Part shown: one piece after another, positions 13,501-24,008 of the stretch
Layout of the letters: the number at the start of each line of letters is the position of its first letter
Position numbering within the stretch: the stretch's first letter is position 1
Assembly (NCBI RefSeq): GCF_030253575.1
Contig: NC_080566.1
Span: 9,309,501 to 9,373,500 of the forward strand
Source of the DNA: Rhododendron vialii
Lineage: Eukaryota; Streptophyta; Magnoliopsida; Ericales; Ericaceae
DNA length: 64,000 nt
Reading direction: 5' to 3'
Notes under the pieces: model-generated
Seen by the model: only the letters and a program-made list of their open reading frames with translations
Told to the model about the DNA's origin: nothing
Database searches by the model: none
Program-made: the position numbers and the translations under genes

Positions 13501-16500
13501 TGCATGATACAGTAGTTAGGCTCCATTGTATTTAGTTCGTGTCACTGTCGTATGCCTTGTATAGCTCATAAACAGGGACCAAATTAGTAAAGCTAAAAGC
13601 ATTAGGTTATCTTAAAAGGATTGGTCATGCTTTGGACTTGATCATTTAGAAGTAGACATATTATTCAATATAAAAAAACAGTTTCTAATCGACCGAGTTT
13701 ATGCTGAAATAGAAAAACAGTAGTTTAGACTGTCCTTCGTATTAACATTTCCAGTTGATTCTGTGCGTTCTCTTTTAAGTTCAGTAATGGTTAGATTTTT
13801 GGAGTAATATTGCTACAGGCTTTGTTTCTTGCTATAGATTGATAGACCTGCATATAGTTTACTACTATTCTTGGCTTCAGTACTTTTGAAATCACATGCT
13901 CAAATTATGCAGTAACTGTGTCAGATTATCCTCTTAACAGTGAACATCATCTTATGATCAGTTCTTTTTTTTTTTTTTTTGATCCGTATGATCAGTTCTT
14001 CAATCTAGCAAATTTTGTGTATGCTACTTTTTTTTGTAGCCAAATGGAGTCTAGCGATGATAGTGACAAGGAATTGGAGTCTGATTCAGATGACGAAACA
14101 ATAATCACATTGGTTACCCTAGCACTACATGAACATCATCAGAAATACTATAATCGTATTCCATGTTGAACCTCTATATTAAGAGGACACGAATATGTAT
14201 TAGAGGTTTTGAATGGTCATGATGCAAGGTGTGAAGAAGGTTTTCGAATGGAAACACATGTTTTTATTGCATTTTGTGAGGCGCTTAAAGTACACACTGG
14301 GTTAAAGCATTCAAGGTACTTAACAGTTCAAGAGCAAGTATGTATATTTTTGCTCGTAGTTGGACACAACAGTAGAAATCGCATAATCCAAGAGCGATTC
14401 CAGCATTCCGGGGAAACCATCTCTAAGTATTTTAAACGAGTATTAAAGGCTATGTGTAAGCTTGGGAAGCTCATTATTCAACCCCCCCCCCCCCCCCCCC
14501 CCCGTCCCTCCAGAGATTATGCACAATCCAAAGTACTGGCCATTCTTTAAGGTATTATGATAAGTTTCAGTAATCCCTTCTCTATTTCATATTGCATATT
14601 GTATTATAAAATTGTCTAACATTTAGTTACATTTACTTGTGTCCTTGGTTGTAGGATTGTATTGGTGCTATAGATGGTACACATATCGATGCAAAGGTTC
14701 CTGCTCGTGAGCAAATTCCATACCGTGGGAGGCACAAGACCACGTCACAAAATGTAATGGCTGCATGTTCATTTGATATGAGATTTACTTACATCTTGTC
14801 GGGTTGGGAGGGAACGGCAAATGACTCACGAGTGCTTTTTGAGTGTGTGAATAATCCAGCAATGGAATTTCCTATGGCACCTCTAGGTAAGTACTTCTCT
14901 AGTTTTTTTAGTCACAAATTAGGAAACTGTGAACACATATGAGGTCTTGCTGCCATATTCTTTTACTTTTTTAGGCTTATTTTTGGCATGTGGTCGATTA
15001 ATTTGTCACCTACTTTATAGGTAAGTACTATGTGGTTGATTCGGGATATCAAAATATGCCTGGGTTTCTAACGCCATACAAGGGTGAGCGGTACCACTTG
15101 TCCTTGTTCCGTGGACGTGGACGTAGACGATTACCTACGAAAGAAGAAGAATGGTTCAATTATCGTCACTCGTCCCTTCGCAACGTGATAGAGCGCTGCT
15201 TTGGCGCATTGAAGGCACGATTTCCTATCTTGAAACAAATGCCTAAAGGCTTTAGTGTGCGGACCCAAAAATATTTGCCAACCGCTTGTTGCACAGTCCA
15301 CAACTTTATAAGGATGCATGACAAAAATGATGCAGTGTTCAAATTCTATAGCAAGGAAGATTTGATTGTTGAAAGTGAGCAAGGCCGTAGGAGCTCTTCT
15401 CAACAGATCAATGTCACCCCCGCTCAATTGCGAGAAATGGCTAGAGTTCGCAATACTATTGCCCGCCAAATCTTTAATAGCCAAAGGCTTTGATGCATTG
15501 GTAGTGAAGCATCCATTGCAGCAGTGGTAAGAGACTCCAAAGGCAGAATTGTCCATTGGCAGAATTGATAGCATTTTACAAGGATGTTTTGACAGCTCTT
15601 GTTTCTTTGTCAGAATTCATGTTTTTGTACTTTCCTTACTTGCTTTTATGAGACTATGAGAGTGATTGGAGTGGTTTGATTTTCTGTTTGACAATAGATT
15701 GGTTTGATTCAATCTGACGGTTAGATTGGTTTGATTCAATTTAAATTGTCCAATAGCAGAATTGTTCTAACACCCCCCGTATCGTTTGGAAATTAGTGGA
15801 GAAATTACAAGAGAGACATTTTTAGGAAAAGTAAAAACTGGTTTTAGAAATTTTTTTTTTTTTTTTTTTGAAAACAGGTTGACACAAACATATTTTCTGC
15901 TTTCACTTTTTTTTTTAGGAAAAGTAGAAATTGATTTTAGCAAATAGAAAACTAAAAACAGAAAAGTGGCAGTGTTACCAAACATAGCCATAATGGACTG
16001 GGTGTCAAGTATTATTTTGCAAAAAAATAATTATGTAATGACTTCTGACTTCTGAGTCAGACAAAATCCCCAAATCGCAGCAACGCAAACCTCTGGTAAA
16101 GTAGTAATTATAACCAAAAAGAAGGAAGCAGCACAACAAATGAATGTTCCCTCTCATAAAATGTAGGATGATGAAGAGTCGAGAACTTAAAAAATAGTCT
16201 GCAAAACTAAACATTAAAGTATTTGATTTTAATGGATGGATAGATGGATCATTGTTTGATGTTTCCATTTTGGATGTAATTCAATATTTTGTTCCACTTA
16301 TATTGTTCAACTTACTCAAACTTTGGGGAGGGGCCGGGGGAAAATACTTTTTAAAAAATAACAAAACCGACTAATCTCTAGGCACTGACTAATCGGCGAC
16401 TAGTTGGCCTGAGGTGCCCCTCTACCGCCCACAATCGCCTAGCGACTTTTAGAACCATGGTACTTAATTGATGAGCCACACAATGAAGGTGTGGCTGAGT

Positions 16501-18916
16501 TGTTGAGTATTGCCTAAGAATGATGACAATTGTACCAGAGAATCTATTGGGGTTTATGCCTCGTAGATCAATTATGGAAGCAGTCTACTTTTTAAAGAAA
16601 GAAGTCGAACAACAAAAAGAAACCAAGTACTTACTTCTTCTTCACCATCATCATCATCATCAGCATATCCTTCTGGCCTTTGAATCATCACCCTTGAATT
16701 AGGCATGCAAAACCTTTTCCCTTTGGTACCAGTAGCAAGGATAAATGCAGCCATGGACGCAGCAAGCCCCAGGCAAATAGTAGAAACATCAGCTTTGCAT
16801 AACTTCATAGTGTCATAAATTCCCATTGCTGCACACAAGCAGTAGTAACTTAAATGAAGAATGTTATGTAGAAAAAAGAAGACTAGGAGCTCTTCAGTGA
16901 TAGAGAACTCTTGGAAATCTTCGGTAATAAAGGACTCAACATCTTCAAGAATCAAGATTCGACATGCGACAATTTAATTTTTTTTGTTACTGACATGCAA
17001 CAGTTATGATAACAAGCCAAAGTGAGTAACTAGACACAAGTTACCAGTAGCACGTTTGAGCAAAATTGTTTCACAAAGTTCCCAAGAAACATGCACGTTA
17101 TATCTATGAGGACCAAAGTTGAAATAAAATTGAATGCATGATGAAGAACACCAAAGCATACACATATAATGTTTTTCACTGCATTGACGGGATATTCTCT
17201 TAAGGCCAGAAAGGAGATTTCAACAACAAAAACAAAGGAATACCAAATGAATATCATTGGACAAGTAAAACAATAATACAAACAAGATAACTTTCGAGTC
17301 GCACATCAAATATTAAACTCCAACACATACCACAAGGTTAAATTATGGATCTCATCATTGATTTAGGCTATTAGCAATCTTCATGCTTCACCTTCAGTAC
17401 ATGCTTTTTTGCTTTGGAAACTGTGCACGTCATAGCACTTCGAATTGAATGGACAAATTGAGGATGCTACATGTTGACCTTTATTTTAGTATGGTGAATT
17501 GGTGACCTCCAACTCAGTTGAGTTATACTCGTAGCCCATAGGAGTTTATTGCATGCTAAAGCAAATTTGAAACAGCCAATAAAGTTGCTGCATGGACTAC
17601 AATTTACAAAAAGGAGTCTTGCAAACCCCACTTATGGAGATCCATAGTGATATACCAGAGAGAAATTTCTTCAATACTTATGATCCATAGAAACTAGAAT
17701 GCCATTATTTACAGACACAAGACATATTTTAACGGGTTGCCATGGCAATAAGTGGCTTTTCTTATTACTGATTTTTAAAAATTCCATTAGCTAGTAAAGT
17801 TTGATTATCAAAAAACCCTTCATGAATATGGTCCAAAGCCTTGAGACAATCAAAAAATTTGCCCAATTGGATTAGCCTACTCATACGTCCAGATAAGAAC
17901 AGAAGTTAACCATGATCAGCTCAACGTAGAGGGGGAAAGTGAGGAAGCAATAACAGGACCAATGAAGAGATAGGCATACCGCCAGTTGAAGAGCCACCAG
18001 GTGAATTGATGAACAGTTTAATGTCCTTGTTTGAGTCTTCGGCATCCAGGTACAAAAGTTGACCTATGATGAAATCTGCTGTATAGTCGTCAATCTGCCC
18101 ATTATCAAGTGATTTCCACAGATTAACAGCTAAAGCAACTATCTCAAACTACAGATATGAGTCAAGGGAAGAAAGAGAGGAGCTGGGAACAAAGCTAGAC
18201 TTGTCCCTGATGCTTTCACAGACCGCATTCCAACATTAATGAGTGAAACAGGACTATGCTGATACTATGCATAAAGGCACCGGTTTCATTGGTCGGAGTG
18301 TCAGACTATTAAAGAAGTGATACAGATACTAACTAATAATCACAAAAGAAGAGTACTGACGACTGACAATTCCAGAACTCGAAGGTATTCCATATCCTTT
18401 GTTTTATTGAATTAGTTGGCCAAGTAATAGGTAATCTCTTGTTGCATTCAAACACCGGAAATAGCCTAATCCGGCAAGCAAACAGACCCAAAGCATCCAT
18501 ATTTCAGGCACAAAGAATCCATTCATTTGAAATCATTCAGACACAGTCATCACTCAAGGCTGGCAAAACCCATTTCGCAGACATTTCAATTAGGACACAA
18601 AATATTGTGAACTGAAACAAATGAGAAAAAAATATGGCCTAGAATAAAATAATAAACAAAAGTCTCACGCAGAAAGCCCCAGTAATGAAGTAAGAGGGCT
18701 AAAACTATGTAGCCAGAAGATCAGAACAAGCAAGCCCAATCTCTAAAATCCCACTTTTACCAACAGAGATGTGAGAGTTTTAGACAGAGTCTTATATACC
18801 TGGGTCATTCCCCAAACCTATCAGCCACAAAATGATGAGAAATGAAAACAATCATGAAAGAATGCCTAAATGACATATTTAAGGCACAAAACCAAGCATC
18901 TGGAAAATACCAATTC

Positions 18917-18956
<40 letters not shown>

Positions 18957-20746
18957 ATACCTCACAAAACCCATTTCCCAAAACTCCAGCCACAGAATGC
19001 AGCAAAATCAAAACAATTAAGAAATAAAGCCAAAAAAATGGATTGCTTAAACCAAAAAAAAAAAGCAATGGGGTAAGAGAGCGACAAAGATGGAGCCAGT
19101 AGAGTAGAATTACCAAAAACCATCTCAGAAGTACAATTCCACAAACGGAGAACTAGGTGAGAGAATGTCCTGAAAACACAAATGTTCATGCCACAAAACA
19201 AATCAATGAAGCATGCGAGCTTCAAAGATGGACCCCTCTATTAGAAGTTTAGAACAATTTCAACACCTTCCCATTTCTTACTTAATCTGTTCCAACTCAA
19301 CGCATTCCTTTGTCCATGGAGTACCATGAATGAACAGAAAGAACTATATCAGAGTTTCTCTTATTTGTATTAAGAGCTACTCTAGGAGAAATACTTTTAT
19401 GGGGTGCTAATGATTTAATAAGTTCCTATGTTGTACCTCAACTAAAATGTTTTCGGTTTTTTCGTCACATGTTAGAAGAAATTTACACACCAACCTAACG
19501 CTAACTCAACCTATTATAAGAAGAGTATCAGCATACTCTCCGCTGGACCTACGATCTCACTGCACCTAAATGCAACTACATAACCGCTAAGCTAATCAGT
19601 TCAGAATGTTTTCATCTAATGCTCAAACTATTTTATTTTTTTGATAAGTTTGAGCAAAACCCATCTTAGAAAAAACCCAAATTGTAGACAGGGAACGGGG
19701 CCGGTGCTGACATCTTGGGGACCTAAACGTATATATGAAAATGATGCCGTTTATGCATTTTACAAACAAAATAATAAACAGATATGGGAACTTTATAAAG
19801 CAAAATTTCAACATGATATACAAAAAAATTAAAACAAGTAATTAAAGTATCACTCTTCCTGCATTTCTAGTGTCAAAAGAACTAATTATGCTCATATAAT
19901 CAATTTCACTTATAGGTCCCATTCTCCCTAAATTTTTTGCCTGGTATTCTTTTCAGCATTTTCACTTTTAGCAATTTTTTATTTAGCCTTTTGTCGTTAT
20001 TTTTTAGATTAATCACTTGTCGAGGAATTAGAATGATATTAAAATATGGACTGAAGTTGAAAAAGTTAAGGGAAAAAAAAAAAATACAATACCACTATAC
20101 CAGCTGTTTATTTTTGCTTTTGGCATAATTTTCAATTTTTAGACTCCTCCAGTGGAAAACGGAGGATTAATCCAAAACACTATAAATGTGACATAACAAA
20201 ATTTCAGAAAAGATGAACAAAAATAGCAAAATATAAAATATAAAAAATTTAGAGAGAATGAGGCCTTACTGAATACTCCAAATACACATTTCTAGTGGGT
20301 TCTCATTTTAGCAAAATTTCGGGGGCCAAAAGCGAAAGCTTTGTTCGGCTTTGCTCACGTACCGAAAAGTGCGAGTTTTACACAGGCCAAAACAATTAAA
20401 ACAAAAAACAAAAAAGAACCCAAAATACCTCATTACCCAAGAAGACAATTCGCTGGCGGAGAAGCATGTTGGTGGGATCGAGCTCTTCGAATCTGGGCAG
20501 CCAAGAAGGATAAGAAACGGCAGGGGAAACGGACCCGACATTCCAATGGCTGTTCACGGTGCGGTTTCTTGCAGGGAAGCTCTTGCTCGATGCTTTGACG
20601 GACAAGGGACGGCTGCTTCCTCCGCTGCTTCTAGTGGTCAAGGGGTATGAGTAGTAAGTGGTGGATTTGGTGTGGTTTTTCCGGGTCTGTTTTGAATAGA
20701 AGGCCGTGGGGGTCGAAGGGGCTGACGCTATACAACCCCAGTCCAT
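7713..20746 (-). CDS. CLPP3-like: Plastid Clp protease subunit, ClpP3-like, with degenerate active site
   Basis: The predicted protein has 344 aa in five minus-strand exons: 20746-20429, 18094-17980, 16828-16635, 8204-8109 and 8024-7713. All introns are GT-AG and phases agree. The first ~70 residues are Ser/Thr/Arg-rich like a plastid transit peptide. The Clp core follows: [28 protein letters not shown], the nucleophile motif GLAASMAAF, then MIQRPEG and [38 protein letters not shown] and the extended C-terminus resemble Arabidopsis ClpP3 (about 309 aa from memory). ClpP3 is a subunit of the heptameric P-ring of the stromal ATP-dependent Clp protease. Here catalytic Ser is present, but the His of MIHQP reads Gln and the Asp of D-R-D-x-F reads Glu (RYEFF). 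A run of five Asp encoded by GAT repeats follows the lost His. The protein may be a ClpR-like structural subunit or a decaying paralogue. Family certain; activity doubtful. Confidence 0.88.
8205..10245. other. ClpP3-like intron 4, portion before the Harbinger element
   Basis: This is intronic sequence with no supported coding exon. At about 9862-9965 there is a GC-rich word set (GGCGCTAGGCGG, CCACTAGGCGGC, GATTAGTC). It recurs in inverted orientation near 16365-16460, on the far side of the Harbinger element. TACTCCCTCCCTCC at 10049-10062 looks like one end of a Stowaway MITE; its partner was not found. Confidence 0.4.
11751..12786 (+). pseudogene. Harbinger ORF1, Myb/SANT-like DNA-binding protein (broken)
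   Basis: A trihelix Myb/SANT-like domain is readable: [34 protein letters not shown] and LWEKLYK. It continues across an 81-bp GT-AG intron (12121-12201) into [14 protein letters not shown]. In PIF/Harbinger elements this protein binds DNA and helps the transposase. Two lesions are visible. A run of eight T at 11849-11856 puts the first 30-odd codons (from ATG 11751, with a DDDD acidic stretch) out of frame with the domain. An in-frame TAG at 12538-12540 cuts off the conserved tail, which resumes in the same frame to 12786 ([20 protein letters not shown]). The assignment is firm; it is not functional as read. Confidence 0.8.
14044..15493 (+). pseudogene. PIF/Harbinger DDE transposase (HARBI1-like, broken)
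   Basis: Exons 14044-14551, 14655-14886 and 15021-15493 read as a plant Harbinger transposase. The N-terminus has [31 protein letters not shown] and the helix-turn-helix region. The catalytic part has AIDGTHI (first Asp), [11 protein letters not shown] (second Asp) and [13 protein letters not shown] (Glu), so all three catalytic residues remain. The C-terminus ends in the usual ACCT(V/I)HNFIR region plus a tail. Two lesions sit in the N-terminal half: TGA at 14167-14169, where CGA is expected after IPC, and a 22-base C run (14482-14503) that shifts the frame before [13 protein letters not shown]. The DDE half is otherwise intact, which suggests a fairly recent insertion. Confidence 0.85.
16518..16623 (+). 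pseudogene. LINE reverse transcriptase fragment next to ClpP3-like exon 3
   Basis: Plus-strand translation gives [20 protein letters not shown] followed by [12 protein letters not shown]. This resembles the plant LINE reverse-transcriptase block ENQFGFMPGRSTMEAI with its downstream helix. Only about 35 codons are recognisable. The fragment ends about 12 bases inside the intron, next to the splice donor of ClpP3-like exon 3 on the other strand. Similarity is by eye and covers one short block. Confidence 0.45.
16829..17979. other. ClpP3-like intron 2
   Basis: AT-rich intronic sequence between exons 2 and 3. I see no ORF, repeat pair or RNA gene in it. Confidence 0.4.
18095..20428. other. ClpP3-like intron 1 with (AG)n microsatellite
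   Basis: This 2.3 kb intron contains a (GA)17 run at 18918-18952. The remainder is AT-rich and I recognise no exon or element with paired ends. Confidence 0.4.
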
Positions 20747-21677
20747 CTCTCTCTCTCTCTAATAACAACGGATTGGGATTTTGGTGTTGAGATTCAGGAG
20801 CAAGAAGTTTAGGAAGGAAGGTCCGCCAAATAAGAAAATTTTCAAAATACCATCAAACTTTGATTCCAATGTCTAGTAGATACCAAGACTTTGAAAATTT
20901 ACAATTAAACACCTAAACTATATTAGCTCGTTTTTTGAAAAGTAGATCTCTGTCGTCTAGATCAGTCAAACTGAGAACGAATTTGGATGATTTGGACTAA
21001 TTGTTCCGGTAGAATCGCCGAGTATGAGCTGATGGATATGTCCACTTTTTTTTTAAACGTTTTCGAGAAATATACTCCTACATTTTTGAAAACTATTTTA
21101 AAAATAGTCTTTTGCGCACTCCGAACATATATTGAGATTAAAAATATGTACTCAACGCTATGGGGGTTTTCATAGCGATACATGTTCCCATCAGAGCATC
21201 CGACTGTGGCATCGACTAAGCCATCCCGAAGCCGAGCATATCGAGTATGCAATGAATGAGGTGGTGAGTCATTGAGGTGCTCGGTGGGGGAGATGAATCG
21301 CTTCGAAAATACATTTGTCGCCATTTTTTTTAAACTTTTAGAAATTCACAAAAGATTTTGCACTATGAAAACATGAAATGTTATGATTCATGTAACAAAT
21401 TAATTGTTCGCAAGAGAGTTGATTGGTTGAAGGTTGAGCTGTAAAAACATATTTTAAGAATGCATTGTTAGGGTTACCTTGTAATGCATGTTTACAATGC
21501 GTAATACTACGTATTTATTTACAAGTTGACACATGACTGCAACATTGCACCACGTGGCCATTAACAATTATACCTCGTGTTCGGAATGAGGAAACCATTT
21601 TCAAAATACGTTCAAAAGTGATATATTTCTCGAAAACATTTTTAAAAAAAGTGGTCATATGGATCAAAACCACCTCT

Positions 21678-21683
<6 letters not shown>

Positions 21684-21742
<59 letters not shown>
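21684..21742. repeat. (CT)n microsatellite
   Basis: An essentially pure CT dinucleotide run of about 29 units. It generates long spurious ORFs of alternating Ser-Leu or Arg-Glu on the two strands. Confidence 0.95.
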
Positions 21743-21744
<2 letters not shown>

Positions 21745-22619
21745 GCACTTCTCTATCTAAAAACTTTTTTGGCTATTTCAAGAGTAGAAACACAAAATAA
21801 CATATGCCGCAGTCTCTCTTCAAAAATTTTATTTTGGCCACAGTGATTCGTATTATTCACTGACTCACTATTCACCAGCGTGCTACTACCTAAACACTTA
21901 AGCAACACATCCAAAAAAATTATAATTAGTTTTAGGTTAATGATAATGCCACGATCATATTCTCTCCTGCCACAATATTTTGACTTCGCTGACTATTATA
22001 CCTTTTTGATCAACTTAAGCGACACATCTACATGACTACTTCTGCTTCTCTCTCTCTCTCTCTCTCTTAATTTTGTCCTGAGAGTAAGAAGCAAATCCCA
22101 GTTTGTACTAATCTCTCCCTTCGTCCCTTCCATGGCCTTCAATCGTCGTCACTATCAAACCACTTGCAGATCAATCTGATCCCTCTCATTAGAAACCGCT
22201 TACCCACTGCCTCTCAATAGTTTTCCTTTAATTCCCTGCCTCATTCTTAACCCATACACCAAATCCCGCTCTCCAAATTAGCTCGCAATCTATGCATGCA
22301 TATAAATAATAGACAGAGCAATGGTTGATTTTGGTAAAGCATAGCCATTTGATGTTGGGATTTTTCAGATCATCCCATTTTCTTGTTGTGTTAAAAATAG
22401 AGTTGAGTTGAATCCAGATAGAATTTAAGTGTTGGGTATGGTGGTACTGTAGATTGATTCAAATATGAAGGGAAATTGTCACTATCATCATCGACAAAAG
22501 ATGAATTGAAGGGCGAAATGATTTTGAAGCTTTCCTGATTTATCTTGTATTCATGGCCCACCCTTAGTGGGCTTCCTCAGCGATCGGTGGTCCAAAATGC
22601 AGTAAGATTTGAAATGGTA

Positions 22620-22635
22620 GAGTACAGAGAGCGAT

Positions 22636-22703
<68 letters not shown>
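22620..22703. repeat. (GA)n microsatellite
   Basis: A GA dinucleotide tract of more than 80 bases with two small interruptions near its left end, in the intergenic space between the divergent ClpP3-like and SINA-like genes. Confidence 0.95.
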
Positions 22704-22706
<3 letters not shown>

Positions 22707-23337
22707 GCATAATTGTACGGCTACATGAAAAAGTCGTGGAATTAAAGAATATACTCGTGGCATTATCGCCACCCTTAGTTTTAAATTGTTATTACTTTTT
22801 AAGCATATACCGACCCAACAATTAAATGATCCAAATCACTCATCGTTATTGAAAAAAGATTATTTATAAAATAATTATCTTGATTGACAAGAGATAGCAA
22901 ATAACATCATATTTTTCAAAATATTATTTTGTTTAGATATCTCTGGATGTTCGATGAACATAATTTCTTTTACTAGTAAACTTCTCAATATGCCCTAAAT
23001 AAATGAGCAGTTCAGATCATTTTGTTTGTGAGTAGGGCTTGCGTCCGATTTATGTATGCCAACGCATGTGTAATATAGTAGTAATATGTTTGAGATTATA
23101 AAAAAAATAGTATTTTATTGTAGTAACTTTTGGAAAGTATTTTGGGACAAATATAAATACCAAATAACCACTTTTCAGATTTTTTTTTTAAACTTTTCCA
23201 ATTTCTCTCGATGAGATAAATCAATAATTTACAAAAATTTATCGCAAAACTAACAAACGCGGATTTTTTTTTGAATAAGAACAAAATGAAAAAGTCCTAA
23301 AAGTAAAAAATGTTCGAACGCAGTGTGCACGTCCTCT

Positions 23338-23661
23338 TAGAGCATCTCCACTCTTTGCTCACATTTGAACTCAAACTCAAATTTGAGTAATAATAACCTA
23401 AAACACCACTCAACTCCTTATTCAAACTCATACCAAATTTGAGTTTTACTCAAATTTCGCACCAAATTTGGTTTGGACCAAATCCTTCCTCAAATTTTAA
23501 AGGCTATTTTCTCCCCCTCAAATTTACAATTATGCCATTAATGAAACCTTTACTCAAATTTATGCTCACATTTTCATTTTACCCATTGGATTGCTTTATA
23601 CTAAATCAAGTTTTTACTCAACTTTGAATACAAAATTGGTAAGAAATGAAAATGCTCTTAC
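23338..23661. mobile_element. Putative MITE with GAGCATCTCCA-type end
   Basis: The left end TAGAGCATCTCCACT and right end GAAATGAAAATGCTCTTA are imperfect inverted repeats. The interior is a low-complexity set of CAAATTTGAGT-like words. The GAGCATCTCC terminus is common in plant Harbinger-type MITEs. The target duplication is not clear. Confidence 0.45.
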
Positions 23662-23848
23662 AAACGTACGGCGCCAAGTAGTAATGAGAGAAAATTGTAC
23701 GCGGAGGGGCCGTGTACAATTGATTGTGCGGCAAGGCCAGGGATCAGTGCCGCGTCATCTAGTGGCTCTCATGCAGTCCATTCAATTACTCTCACTCTCC
23801 AATCATTTTTTCACTCAATTATTTTAATTTCTTGAGACAATTTTTATA

Positions 23849-23989
23849 GGAAATTGAATTCTACACTCTTTTTTTTGACATCTACATTTTTTTTTTGGAT
23901 TTTAGTGTTGAAAGTGTATGTAATTTTTTTCCTAGAAGACAAAAAAAGGAGTGTAGATGTCAAAAAAGGGAGTGTAGAATTCAATTTCC
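23849..23989. mobile_element. 141-bp MITE with 8-bp target duplication
   Basis: Perfect terminal inverted repeats GGAAATTGAATTCTACACTC bound the element, and the arms remain paired further in (TGACATCTACA). The flanks are an 8-bp duplication, TTTTTATA (23841-23848 and 23990-23997). It is inserted just inside the left arm of the compound element. An 8-bp duplication would suit a hAT-type MITE. Confidence 0.8.
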
Positions 23990-24008
23990 TTTTTATATTA
24001 CAAAAAAA

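Larger units (their letters stand above)
10246..15989 (+). mobile_element. PIF/Harbinger DNA transposon inside the ClpP3-like intron
   Basis: The 5.7 kb element carries both PIF/Harbinger genes in plus orientation, opposite to the host gene. They are a Myb/SANT-like ORF1 and a DDE transposase ORF2. Candidate ends are GGTCTTGTTTGGTAAC at the left and GTTACCAAACATAGCC at the right, agreeing at 13 of 16 positions when inverted, with ATA on both outer sides. PIF elements normally duplicate TWA, so the exact ends are provisional. A (TC)17 microsatellite (10560-10594) lies in the 5' part. Both ORFs carry stops and frameshifts, so this copy cannot be autonomous. Confidence 0.8.
20747..23337. other. 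Upstream region of ClpP3-like: inverted repeats and microsatellites
   Basis: This is the presumed ClpP3-like promoter and 5' UTR; a short (CT)n tract lies just outside the start codon. An imperfect inverted pair, 21040-21175 against 21540-21660, shares the word GTTTTCGAGAAATATA and may be the ends of a degenerate element. Two long dinucleotide tracts follow, (CT)n at 21684-21742 and (GA)n at 22620-22703. No gene is supported. Confidence 0.4.

Noticed and set aside
8216-16630. Hidden ClpP3-like exon that would restore the MIHQPLG motif
   Set aside because: I looked in the minus-strand sequence of the intron for this motif and found none; exon 3 joins exon 4 in phase with canonical splice sites.
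21515-21748. Arg-Glu repeat protein
   Set aside because: Translation of a (CT)n microsatellite.
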